From positions 806,001-870,000 of the forward strand of contig NZ_JACCCU010000002.1 in the NCBI RefSeq assembly GCF_013410875.1: a stretch of 64,000 nucleotides of DNA, given 5' to 3'. The position numbers were made by a program, and so were the translations under genes. The notes under the pieces were generated by a model. That model was given only the letters and a program-made list of their open reading frames with translations, made no database searches and was not told the origin of the DNA. Source of the DNA: Tunturiibacter empetritectus (lineage in GTDB: Bacteria; Acidobacteriota; Terriglobia; Terriglobales; Acidobacteriaceae). Below, one piece after another: positions 9,544 through 18,009 of the stretch (position 1 is its first letter; every line of letters starts with the position of its first letter).

Positions 9544-9986
9544 AAGTATGGTCCTCAGTACAGTTTACAGTCTGGTATTGGGGATTATCGGGACGGTGGC
9601 GGTAGCGTGCGCCTCCGGATTTGAATTTTGGGGATTGTGTTTTGGCGTTCGACCGGGCGGCAGACTACGGATTTTTTCCTGCGCGATGCTTTGTGCGTTT
9701 TTGCTGGGGTTTTTGGGGAAATCGGGTGTTTTAACGTGGTGTTTTGGTGGTGAAGTTGTGGTGTTTTGCGTGGTGGATGTGGTGTTTTGGCAGTCACTTT
9801 TCCGGTCTCTAAAAATGTGACAAGGATTTGGGATTTATTTTGGGGCTTTCCAATTCAGGAGAGTATTGGCATGCTTGTGCGGGCGGGCCAAGAACATGGC
9901 AGTAACTGAACCCGCTCACTCGCGTCACTTCTGGGTATCCCTGATTCGTTGCGAAAAACGAAGGTTCGACGCGCGGCAGCGAGTGT
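9544..9986. other. Gene-free stretch with a strand-biased repeat element
   Basis: About 440 bases between folD and the Gfo/Idh gene. The left half (about 9585-9800) is strongly G/T-rich on the plus strand and holds a short repeat described separately. The rest shows no convincing gene; small frames here are composition artefacts. Confidence 0.6.
9736..9788. repeat. Short direct repeat, gtggtgtttt x3
   Basis: The 10-mer gtggtgtttt occurs at 9736-9745, 9758-9767 and 9779-9788, so the period is 21-22 bases. It sits in a longer tract (about 9585-9840) almost devoid of C on the plus strand. Read on the minus strand it is CACCA/AAAAC-rich. Such tracts look like an intergenic repeat element rather than code. 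Confidence 0.6.
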
Positions 9987-11279
9987 TTAGACGATAGCGA
10001 TCTCAACCTCTCGCTTGGTGACACGCGCCTCATTTGCTGACACAACGGCCAATGCAGAGCCCAAGCCGACGTGTTCGTCTGCGATGGGCCGGTCCCCTGT
10101 TCGGACACAGTGGACGAACGCCCGCGTGGCCGCTGTCGTTGGATCTTCTCCGTCTTTAACCTGAACGGGACTTCCAGGTCCGCGGTACGGCATCTCGTTG
10201 GCCGGGTTGTAGGAGGCGCTTGTGACTGCCGGCTCGTGGCCTTCGCCGGTTTTTACAACCTTGTCTACCTCTACTTTTCGTGGCTCGTAAAAGAAGGTTG
10301 CGTCCTGCAGCGTCAGGTTCAGCGAGCCTTTGGTTCCATAGAGCCAGAGCTGATCGCCCATCTTGGCATTATCGGTCATCGAGGTGAAGACCATCCGTCT
10401 GCCAGCTGGATAGCTCAGGATGACCTGGACGTTATCGTCCGTCTCACGTCCGTCGTGGTAGCAGCAGATCGAGCCTGAGGCTTGCGCTGCTACCGGGTAG
10501 GAGCCCATGGCCCAGTTGGCGATATCCATGTGATGCGACCCTAGTTCGGCGATCAGCCCGAGTGACCACTGGTGATAGAGTCTCCAATTGATCAGCCGCT
10601 CCAACGATGGATCGGGCACGGGTCTCCGCCAACTACTGTTCCGGTTCCAATAAGCCAGAACGTGGGTGACGTCGCCGATCTCGCCTGCCTGAACCCGCGC
10701 CATGGCGGCGCGAATCCAGGGAGAGTAGCGGTACTGGTGACCTACTTGAAATATCTGCTTTCCGGCAGTCACCTCTGTCACGATCTGTCGCGCCTGTTCG
10801 ATGGTGTAGGCCATAGTCTTTTCCCCGTAGACCGGCCGGCGGCTCTTTAACGCTGCCAACACGTGTTCCGCATGCAGGCCGAGTGGTGTGGCTACCACGA
10901 TTGCATCGAGGTCGTTGCGATCGAGAAGCGCGCTGTACTCGGCGTGCTTTGCTACCTCATATCCGCATACCTTGTTGAGTTGCTCAAATCGTAGTGGGTA
11001 TACGTCAGCGGCTGCGGTGACCTTGACTCCTGGGACACGCAGAAAGCTCCGCGTCAGCTCTTGTCCGCGGCTGCCAGCGCCGATGAGACCCAATCGCAGC
11101 GGCGTCTTTACGGTCGTTCGTGCCGTCTGCCGCTCCGCTCGCGTGTCGTCAGTGGATCCCTGTGGGGCAACTACGCTGGCTGCAACCTGCAGGGCAGAGC
11201 TGCTGAGCGAAGCGGAGGAAGCCAGGGCAAGAGCTGAAAGACTCTGGGTAAACGTGCGACGATCCATCCGATGATCCAT
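9987..11279 (-). CDS. Tat-exported Gfo/Idh/MocA family oxidoreductase
   Basis: A 430-residue protein. The start at 11279 is chosen because its ATG overlaps the apbE stop (TGATG) and AAGGAG lies about 11 bases upstream. The same frame is open further upstream, but that part overlaps apbE. Residues 5-35 form a twin-arginine signal (MDRRTFTQSLSALALA). The NAD(P)-binding site is GLIGAGSRGQE. The catalytic-lysine region is YGEKTMA where many relatives have EKP. The C-terminal half is the usual alpha/beta substrate domain. These enzymes oxidise or reduce sugars and sugar alcohols, and exported members normally carry a tightly bound cofactor. The substrate is unknown. Confidence 0.9.
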   Translation of the reverse strand: MDHRMDRRTFTQSLSALALASSASLSSSALQVAASVVAPQGSTDDTRAERQTARTTVKTPLRLGLIGAGSRGQELTRSFLRVPGVKVTAAADVYPLRFEQLNKVCGYEVAKHAEYSALLDRNDLDAIVVATPLGLHAEHVLAALKSRRPVYGEKTMAYTIEQARQIVTEVTAGKQIFQVGHQYRYSPWIRAAMARVQAGEIGDVTHVLAYWNRNSSWRRPVPDPSLERLINWRLYHQWSLGLIAELGSHHMDIANWAMGSYPVAAQASGSICCYHDGRETDDNVQVILSYPAGRRMVFTSMTDNAKMGDQLWLYGTKGSLNLTLQDATFFYEPRKVEVDKVVKTGEGHEPAVTSASYNPANEMPYRGPGSPVQVKDGEDPTTAATRAFVHCVRTGDRPIADEHVGLGSALAVVSANEARVTKREVEIAIV

Positions 11280-12346
11280 CAGGGACGAACTCCTTTTCTG
11301 GTTGCGGGCATATGAGCATCGCAGGCGGAGTCCGGCGCTCCGAAGACGATGCAGGTGGGCGCACCGGGCGCCGATAAGAACAGGATAGCCTGTGTACCCT
11401 GCAGTCCGCGCAGCACCTCTCGAGTCTGCGCAGGCGGGAGCACGAAGACAACGGTCGAGAGCGCATCGCTGTCGGTCGCACTCGGTGCAATCACGGTGGA
11501 CTGAAGAACACCTTCCACTGGCATCAGAGTGCGGGGATCGAAGATGTGACAGTAGCGATGTCCGTTCTGGATGAAGAATTTTTCCGTGCATGCACCAGTG
11601 GAAAGAGACGTATCGTGCAGGAGAAACGTGGTCGCTATGCTCCCTGCGGTTCGGGGATCTGGAACTTCGACTGGCCAACCGGCCTTACCCGGCGGAGCGC
11701 CAAGGCCGTACAACGTGCTGCCCCCAGCCGAGAGGAATGCCGCGTGGACGCCGCTCTCGCGCAGCAGGGCCACCACGCTGTCTACCGCAAAACCCTTGCC
11801 GATGCTTCCCGGGTCCAGCTCCATTGGATTGTGGGTGGTAAATCGAACGGAATTCGTTGCCGGATCAAGTTTCACCTTGTCCCATCCGACCTGGTCGCGG
11901 AGAAGCTTCTGCTCTGCTTGCGTCGGTACATGTCCGTTCCGCGCCTTGAAACCCCAGGCACGAAGCAGAGGACCTACGGTGATGTCGAATGCTCCGTGAG
12001 ATCGATCGCTCCAATCGAACGATTTGGCAAGGAAGCCAAATGTCTCCGGGTCGGTGACCACGGGGCCGCTACCCGATTCGCGACTGATCCGCGACAGCTC
12101 ACTCGATGGTTGATAGTTGCTCAGCAACGCTTCCAGCCTATTGATCTCCTCGAAGGCTGCGTCCATGACCTCGTCTGCACTCTCACGATCGGGCATGTAG
12201 CATTTGATGGTGAAGACCGTACCCATCGCGGGACGGGACTCGGTGTAGAGCGCTTCAGAGGATGTGGTCGGCTGTGCCAGGACCGACGCTGCTCCAAACA
12301 GGAGGGCTACCTCGGCAATCAGCGACCACTGTTGAAAAGCTCTCAT
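11279..12346 (-). CDS. apbE: FAD:protein FMN transferase
   Basis: A 355-residue ApbE-family protein that attaches FMN covalently to a threonine of target flavoproteins on the outer side of the membrane. Landmarks are MGTVFTIKCY after the signal peptide, GAFDITVGPLLRAWGF, LDPGSIGKGFAVD, FLSAGGSTLYGLG and HIFDPRT. The start at 12346 (MRAFQQWSLIAEVALLFGA, a signal peptide) is preferred over an in-frame ATG 12 codons upstream, because a GGAG-rich stretch precedes it. The downstream Gfo/Idh gene is translationally coupled. No obvious FMN-binding target (NqrC/RnfG-like) is in the window. Confidence 0.92.
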   Translation of the reverse strand: MRAFQQWSLIAEVALLFGAASVLAQPTTSSEALYTESRPAMGTVFTIKCYMPDRESADEVMDAAFEEINRLEALLSNYQPSSELSRISRESGSGPVVTDPETFGFLAKSFDWSDRSHGAFDITVGPLLRAWGFKARNGHVPTQAEQKLLRDQVGWDKVKLDPATNSVRFTTHNPMELDPGSIGKGFAVDSVVALLRESGVHAAFLSAGGSTLYGLGAPPGKAGWPVEVPDPRTAGSIATTFLLHDTSLSTGACTEKFFIQNGHRYCHIFDPRTLMPVEGVLQSTVIAPSATDSDALSTVVFVLPPAQTREVLRGLQGTQAILFLSAPGAPTCIVFGAPDSACDAHMPATRKGVRP

Positions 12347-12504
12347 CTCCTCTCCTCGATCCTCAAAAAATCTTATATGCACCCGCCACTTAGAGGTTAG
12401 AGGCTGTCGGAGGTTTGCGGCTTAAGACTTCTTAGGTTTCGGAAGGCTGCCGCGGTGATTAACTCAGGCCAGCTCCGGAAGTGCCGGGCAAAGGAGAAAA
12501 AATT

Positions 12505-12846
12505 ATGAAGAGACTTTTGAGCGGGTTCGCACTAGTCCTCGCATTCGTGACCGTCAGCTACGCGGCAGTTCAACATTCCGCGTCGGTGACTCTGTATGAG
12601 ACCGTGACTGTAGGCTCGAATACATTGCCAGCAGGGGATTACTCCCTTCATTGGCCCGATGGCACTGGAGTTGTAGAACTTTCGATCAGCGGCAGTCGGC
12701 ATAATTTGTCCGTTCCGATCACGGTAACTCCCAGTACGGCGACTTCCAATGGGGCGATCATTACAATGTCGGGAGACAAGACTCTTCTTCAAGGCTTTTC
12801 GACAAAGCTTGGGAACCTTATGATCAAAGACACCGCAGCCAAATAG
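12505..12846 (+). CDS. Small secreted protein of unknown function
   Basis: A 113-residue protein with a clear signal peptide (MKRLLSGFALVLAFVTVSYAA). The ATG at 12505 follows AAGGAG at 12491-12496. The mature part is short, beta-rich and Ser/Thr-rich. It carries TLPAGDYSLHW, a pattern common in small acidobacterial exported beta-sandwich proteins. It precedes the two-component genes by about 90 bases on the same strand, so it could share their regulation. Function unknown. Confidence 0.75.
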   Translation: MKRLLSGFALVLAFVTVSYAAVQHSASVTLYETVTVGSNTLPAGDYSLHWPDGTGVVELSISGSRHNLSVPITVTPSTATSNGAIITMSGDKTLLQGFSTKLGNLMIKDTAAK

Positions 12847-12933
12847 CGCGATGGGTTTGGGTCCGGGTCTTCTGACGATTTCGGACCCTCGCTTTCGTCC
12901 CGCGGAACCTTTTGGGCGGCTGGCGCAAAATCA

Positions 12934-13659
12934 ATGGGCATATCCGGAGTACGTTCTACAGATACGGACACAAAGATCTCGCTGCTGCTTATCGACGATG
13001 ATGTGGAGCTTTGCCGGCTGATTGGGTTGTACCTGGGAAAGGCCGGTTACAGGTTGACCTGCAGCGCCAATGGCCGCGACGGAGTCACTGAGGCGATCTC
13101 AAACGCATACGATCTAGTTTTGCTGGACGTGACTCTTCCCGTTCTCGATGGCTTCGCGGTACTTCACCAGGTGCGTCGGAGCAGTACAATTCCGATCATT
13201 ATGCTGACGTCCAGGAGTATGGCAACGGATCGCTTGACTGGTCTCAACAGCGGTGCGGACGATTATCTGTGCAAGCCGTTCGATCCGGAGGAACTTCTGG
13301 CTCGCATCCGCGCAGTTCTTCGTCGATCCGAACCTGCTGCAGTCAGCTCGCAGTGGCAGAGGATTGGTCCTCTGCGCATCTCGGAGACGAGCCGTGAGGT
13401 CTTTCGAGAGAATGCCCGTATCAACTTTACGGCGGTGGAGTTTGAACTACTGCTGATACTAAGCCGGGCAAACGGTCGCGTGGTTACGAGGGATTCTCTG
13501 ACCACTGCGATTCAAGACAGGCAACCGAGCCACTTTGATCGAAGCCTCGATGTTCACATCAGCCACATCCGCACGAAGCTTGGTTCAGAGGGTTCGAGAA
13601 TTCGCACTGTTCGGGGCACCGGATATGTTCTGGTGATAGACGATGAGGATCCACGGTGA
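12934..13659 (+). CDS. OmpR-family response regulator (CpxR-like)
   Basis: A 241-residue two-domain regulator. The receiver domain (about 15-130) has the acidic pair at DDD21-23, phospho-acceptor Asp65 in VLLDVTLPVLDG, the Thr of LTSRS, and the conserved Lys in LCKPFDPEELL. The C-terminal winged helix (about 145-238) has INFTAVEFELLLILSRANG and a recognition region ending in RTVRGTGYVL. It resembles CpxR, an envelope-stress regulator. The kinase gene overlaps its stop codon (GTGA at 13656-13659), so the two are translationally coupled. Target genes cannot be named. Confidence 0.93.
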   Translation: MGISGVRSTDTDTKISLLLIDDDVELCRLIGLYLGKAGYRLTCSANGRDGVTEAISNAYDLVLLDVTLPVLDGFAVLHQVRRSSTIPIIMLTSRSMATDRLTGLNSGADDYLCKPFDPEELLARIRAVLRRSEPAAVSSQWQRIGPLRISETSREVFRENARINFTAVEFELLLILSRANGRVVTRDSLTTAIQDRQPSHFDRSLDVHISHIRTKLGSEGSRIRTVRGTGYVLVIDDEDPR

Positions 13660-15008
13660 TACGGTCTCTGAGCACGGCGGTCGCGCTTGCCTCGCTCTGT
13701 GTTCTTGTCATCTGCCTGTTCACTGCATTTGCGATTTCACAACAGACGGAGCACGTTTACTTCGACCCGGTGTTTCACAGGATGGACCGGATGGAGTTGG
13801 AGGACGCGCGGTCGGCATTCGAAGGCAGGGGGCTTCCGGCGCTGCGGGCTTATCTTCAGAGACTCGACAGGCAGTTCGGGGGCAAGCATTTTCTGCTGGA
13901 TGGGAGCGGCCGGAGCATGGATGGAGGAGAAGACCACTCCAGTTCTCTTCCCCCTATCCCGGAAACAAATTCACGGGGTTGGCACAACGGCCACTTTACT
14001 CTGACGCAGCAGTCCGAAGATCGCCGGTACTGGTTTTTCGTCACAGAAGAGAACGAAAGTCCTGGAGTATCCTTCGGCCGCTTTTATTTCCTTATCGCGG
14101 GTGTCGTTTTCGCTTTGGGAGCATTTTCAACGGCGTATATTGTGCTGCCATTGCGCAGAATGGCTGCCGTTGTTGAAAGCTTTGGAATGGGCAACATGAG
14201 TGCACGCATCGGAACGAAGCGACACGACGAGATTGGAGCTCTGGCGAAGTCGTATGACGACATGGCGGATCGGCTGGAGGTTGCCTTCCGAAGAGAGCGG
14301 CAGCTATTACAGGATGTTTCTCATGAACTGCGGGCTCCTTTGACGAGGCTGAGCTTTTCGACGGAGCTAGCGAGGACGGCTCCGAACCAGAGTGTTGCAA
14401 TGGATGAAGTGAAGCGAGATGTCGATCGACTCAGCTTTCTGGTCTCGGAGTTGACCGCATTGAGTCTTGGACCGCCGGGTGGCGCTAACTATGGCCTGGG
14501 AAGTTCTCCTGTTGATCTGGAGGGGATTGTGCTTGAGGCTGTTCGCGACTGCGAACTGGAGGCTGCCGCGAAGGGATGCCCGGTTTCCTGTACGGGTTCC
14601 GCAAGGGAGATGATCTCAGGCGAAGCAGAACATCTACGACGCGCGATCGGAAATGTTTTGCGGAATGCTGTTCGACATTCTCCGGAGAAGGCGACCGTTG
14701 AAGTGACGCTCAACCAGAGTCACGCCTGGTCTTCGATTACAGTTCGAGATTATGGCCCGGGAGTGCCTGAAGAGCTGCTCGAGCGTATCTTCGATCCATT
14801 CTTTCAGGTCGATCCTGCTCGGTCAGCTAGCCAAGGCGGACTTGGTTTGGGGCTTTGCATTGCGATGCGGTCTGTCGAACTTCACCGTGGGACTATTCGA
14901 GCGGAGAATGCAATGCCTGGACTGCGTGTCTCGATTAATCTTCCTACTGGAAGCCCTGCTTCCGACAATGACAAATGGGCAGAGTCTCGAACCAATGAAG
15001 CGATGTAG
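13656..15008 (+). CDS. Sensor histidine kinase (CpxA-like)
   Basis: A 450-residue membrane kinase starting at a GTG inside the regulator's stop. TM1 is about 5-27, a periplasmic sensor 28-140, TM2 142-164, HAMP 165-215. The HisKA motif DVSHELRAPL carries His223. The ATPase domain has the N-box NVLRNAVRHSP, G1 DYGPGVPEELLERIFDPFF and G2 GGLGLGLCIA. The sensor region is of CpxA size and lacks a recognised ligand domain. It should phosphorylate the upstream regulator. The signal is unknown; envelope stress is an inference from similarity. Confidence 0.93.
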   Translation: MIRSLSTAVALASLCVLVICLFTAFAISQQTEHVYFDPVFHRMDRMELEDARSAFEGRGLPALRAYLQRLDRQFGGKHFLLDGSGRSMDGGEDHSSSLPPIPETNSRGWHNGHFTLTQQSEDRRYWFFVTEENESPGVSFGRFYFLIAGVVFALGAFSTAYIVLPLRRMAAVVESFGMGNMSARIGTKRHDEIGALAKSYDDMADRLEVAFRRERQLLQDVSHELRAPLTRLSFSTELARTAPNQSVAMDEVKRDVDRLSFLVSELTALSLGPPGGANYGLGSSPVDLEGIVLEAVRDCELEAAAKGCPVSCTGSAREMISGEAEHLRRAIGNVLRNAVRHSPEKATVEVTLNQSHAWSSITVRDYGPGVPEELLERIFDPFFQVDPARSASQGGLGLGLCIAMRSVELHRGTIRAENAMPGLRVSINLPTGSPASDNDKWAESRTNEAM

Positions 15009-15081
15009 CAACAATCACGGCTGCTCTGCGAAACGGGGAGCTTGATTCCGCTAAACTAGAACTTCCCTCAGGGGAAGCCGC

Positions 15082-15864
15082 ATGCCAGCCGAAATCATTC
15101 TCCAGCAAACCCCGGATGACGCCGCCCTCCTCGACAAGCAGGAGCAACTTGCCACTGTCCGCACGACGCTGGCCGAGCGCGAATCCGAGCTTGCTCAAAT
15201 CCGAGCCCAGCTCAAGACCTTCGAAGGCCGTTACCTCCGCCAGGTCGGCATCCTTTACGCCGAACTCGACGACCTGGAGGCGCGCATCGCTGAGCGTGAG
15301 GTCGACCTCTACGACTCCGACTCCGCGCGTCGCCGAGCCGAGGAGGTTCGCCAGCGCGCACAGGAGACCTATGATGCCGCCTTCGGGGATGCGCGCGAAG
15401 CCGAGGAGTTCGACCCACCACCCAGCCTCAAGACCCTCTTCCGCGATGTCGCCAAGCGCATCCACCCCGACTTCGCGCGCGATGACGTGGAGCAAAGACA
15501 CTTCACGCTGCTGATGGCCCGCGCTAATCAGGCGTACAGTTGCGGCGATACCGAAACGCTGCAGCGCCTGCTTGACGATCATCGCGAGATCAACGCCTCG
15601 ATCGCCGGCGAAGGCGCCGCTGCTGAGCTGCTCCGCATCACGCGCCAGATTCAGCACGCCGAGCGCGATATCGCCACGCTCGATGCCGAGCGGGATGCGC
15701 TGCTCGCCGGAGAGGTCGCCCAACTGCACCGCGACGCGGAAGCCACAGCCGGGGCGCACCGCGACCTCCTCACGGAACTCGCTACCAGCCTCCGCGAGCA
15801 GATTGCCGACGCTCGGCGCCGCTTCGAACTGATCGACCGCCAGATCAGCGCGCATGGAAGATAA
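15082..15864 (+). CDS. J-domain coiled-coil protein
   Basis: A 260-residue cytoplasmic protein. Residues about 12-110 form a long charged coiled coil. Residues about 115-155 form a J-like module, LKTLFRDVAKRIHPDF, in which the HPD tripeptide (128-130) that stimulates Hsp70 is intact. A second coiled coil with many ERD repeats fills 170-260. The G/F and zinc-finger regions of DnaJ are absent, so this is a type-III-like J-protein. The Sel1-repeat gene begins 2 bases after its TAA. The pair may form a dedicated DnaK co-chaperone unit, but the client is unknown. Confidence 0.75.
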   Translation: MPAEIILQQTPDDAALLDKQEQLATVRTTLAERESELAQIRAQLKTFEGRYLRQVGILYAELDDLEARIAEREVDLYDSDSARRRAEEVRQRAQETYDAAFGDAREAEEFDPPPSLKTLFRDVAKRIHPDFARDDVEQRHFTLLMARANQAYSCGDTETLQRLLDDHREINASIAGEGAAAELLRITRQIQHAERDIATLDAERDALLAGEVAQLHRDAEATAGAHRDLLTELATSLREQIADARRRFELIDRQISAHGR

Positions 15865-15866
15865 AG

Positions 15867-16655
15867 ATGGACGATAAAGCCAAAGCCGGCCTGCAGCACA
15901 TTCCTATCGGCGCCGCGTTGTCACTCCATTCCACGCGTTCGAGCATCATCGCCCGCGGGCGCCGCGATGCCGCCAACGCAGCCTCGAACCCGAACTACCG
16001 GCAGGCTGTCACCGACTACAACGCCGGCAACTTCGCCGAAGCCGCAAACGGTTTTCGGCTCGCCGCCGAGCAAGGCCACGCCGAATCGCAGTATCTGCTG
16101 AGCACGTTGTACGACGCTGGTCAGGGATTGCCGCAAGACGACAGGCAGGCCGCCTACTGGGAGCGCAAGGCTGCCGAGCAGGGCCACGCTTACGCGCAGG
16201 CCAACCTCAGCTTTCGCTACTACGCAGCCGATGATTTCGCTGAAGCCTTCGCATGGTGCGAACGCGCCGCGCACAGTAACCTCGCCTGGGCTCAGTACAA
16301 CGTTGGCTTGATGTATCGAAAAGGGGAGGGGGTACAACAAAGCGATATCGAAGCTGCTTACTGGTATCGCCTTGCCGCTACCCAGAACTTTGCCGAAGCT
16401 CAGCAGAAGCTAGCGGACCTCTACTACATGGGTCAAGGCGTCCCGCTCAGTTACACTCAGGCCGCCGCGTGGTATCGCGAGGCTGCTGATCAGGGCAACG
16501 CAGAGGCGCAGTTTCAGCTTGGCCACCTTTACGCGGTAGGCCACGGCGTGGAGCATGACTACACCTACTCCCGTCACTGGATTCGTCAGGCAGCTCTTCA
16601 AGGCCACGAACAGGCACTGCGCGAACTCAAGCGCCGGGAGTACCGCGATCCATGA
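15867..16655 (+). CDS. Sel1-like (TPR) repeat protein
   Basis: A 262-residue protein made of Sel1-like repeats of about 36 residues, with the recurrent G-x-G-V/L-x-x-D/S and A-x-x-W/Y-Y/W-x-A signatures (AGQGLPQDDRQAAYWERKA, KGEGVQQSDIEAAYWYRLA, MGQGVPLSYTQAAAWYREA, VGHGVEHDYTYSRHWIRQA). At least five repeats fill residues 45-255. There is no signal peptide. Such proteins are protein-protein scaffolds. The near-zero gap to the J-protein gene suggests they act together. Specific function unknown. Confidence 0.88.
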   Translation: MDDKAKAGLQHIPIGAALSLHSTRSSIIARGRRDAANAASNPNYRQAVTDYNAGNFAEAANGFRLAAEQGHAESQYLLSTLYDAGQGLPQDDRQAAYWERKAAEQGHAYAQANLSFRYYAADDFAEAFAWCERAAHSNLAWAQYNVGLMYRKGEGVQQSDIEAAYWYRLAATQNFAEAQQKLADLYYMGQGVPLSYTQAAAWYREAADQGNAEAQFQLGHLYAVGHGVEHDYTYSRHWIRQAALQGHEQALRELKRREYRDP

Positions 16656-16774
16656 GTTCCGCTTCAACAGTAGATGTTTACCACATGCAGAAGTCACGTG
16701 TACCTGATTTGACTCGGCTCCTCCGGCGTTCCTATACTTCTCCACACTCGAACGGCAATTCAAGGAGGAAGTCC

Positions 16775-17884
16775 ATGTCAAAGCGTGTGCTGTTGTTCGT
16801 TCTCTTGATTGCAACCGCTACCGGCGCGTATGCACAAGAGTGGAAAGGCCATAAACCCTCTCTCGTTCCTCAGCACAGCGGCACGACACAATTGCTGATC
16901 GCGGTCAGTCCCGTGAACTCCCGCGTAGTGTGGGCGGCCGGAGCGGGTGGTACTTACGTGGTTACGACCGATGGCGGTTCGACGTGGAAGTCCGGAGTCG
17001 TGCCGGGAGCCGAAGGTCTGCAGTTCCGCGACGTGCAAGGCGTAAGCGATCGAGTTGCATATCTCATGTCGATCGGGAATGACACCGGAGATTTTCGCAT
17101 CTATAAGACGGAAGACGCCGGCGCACACTGGACTGTTCAGTTTACGAATAAGACGGCGAACGCCTTCTATGATTGCTTCGCGTTCTGGGGGCCGGATCGC
17201 GGCATCACGCATAGCGATTCCGTCAACGGAGTATTTCCCGACATTCGCACCAGCGATGGCACGACATGGCACTCGATCGCCCACATGCCGCCTGCGTTGC
17301 CAGGCGAAGCGTCGTTCTCTTCCAGCGGAACCTGCATCACTACAGAAGGATGGCAAAACGCGTGGATTGCCACAGGCGGCTCAAGCATCGCGCGAATCTT
17401 GGCGACTCGGGATGGCGGCTATACGTGGAATGCGTATGACACTCCGTTCGTGAGCAACGCCAATGCAGGCGCCTTGTCGGTAGCGTTCCGCGATCCCTGG
17501 CACGGCATCGTCGGTGGCGGCGATTTGACCAACGACAGCGCTACGCAGGCAGCAACTTCGGATAATGGCGGCCAGAGATGGACGCTTACCACCAAACCAC
17601 CTATTCCTGGAGCGATCTTCTGTCTCGCCTATGTTCGTGGCGTTGAACACAAGGATGATTGGCGGCATCGAGACGACTTCGGCCATGAACACGACCGGAG
17701 TGTGGTGATCACGACAGAGACTCAGCCGAACTTCAGCTCCGGTGCAGCTGCCTGGAGTCCGGATGAAGGACAAACCTGGATCAAACTGTCGGAGGTGAGC
17801 GGCTATTGGGCGGTCGCTTTTGCGAATCCGGAGGCCGGATGGTTCGTAGGCAACAACGGCCAGATTTTGAAGATTAGTTTCTAG
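16775..17884 (+). CDS. Secreted BNR/Ycf48-like beta-propeller protein
   Basis: A 369-residue exported protein. The ATG at 16775 is chosen because AAGGAGGAA lies just upstream and a signal peptide follows (MSKRVLLFVLLIATATGAYAQ); the longer open frame adds 41 residues unlike protein. Five Asp-box-like repeats are visible: TTDGGSTWKSG, KTEDAGAHWTVQF, ATRDGGYTWNAYD, TSDNGGQRWTLT and SPDEGQTWIKL. This indicates a sialidase/Ycf48/VPS10-type beta-propeller. The catalytic residues of true sialidases are not evident, so an adaptor or assembly role is more likely. It is monocistronic as far as can be seen. Confidence 0.82.
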   Translation: MSKRVLLFVLLIATATGAYAQEWKGHKPSLVPQHSGTTQLLIAVSPVNSRVVWAAGAGGTYVVTTDGGSTWKSGVVPGAEGLQFRDVQGVSDRVAYLMSIGNDTGDFRIYKTEDAGAHWTVQFTNKTANAFYDCFAFWGPDRGITHSDSVNGVFPDIRTSDGTTWHSIAHMPPALPGEASFSSSGTCITTEGWQNAWIATGGSSIARILATRDGGYTWNAYDTPFVSNANAGALSVAFRDPWHGIVGGGDLTNDSATQAATSDNGGQRWTLTTKPPIPGAIFCLAYVRGVEHKDDWRHRDDFGHEHDRSVVITTETQPNFSSGAAAWSPDEGQTWIKLSEVSGYWAVAFANPEAGWFVGNNGQILKISF

Positions 17885-18009
17885 TCGCTGCCTCTTCCGC
17901 ACTGGATGATAACGACATCCTTGTAGGTACGGGCTTGTGTGTTTTTGCGATTAGCGACGAGAGCGGGATGATGCAGATACAATTTTGTAACTACGAGGAC
18001 ATCCCTTCC

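Noticed and set aside
9491-9820. Plus-strand frame with a membrane-like sequence
   Set aside because: It overlaps the folD start and runs through the T/G-rich repeat tract, which gives Val, Phe, Leu and Cys by composition alone.
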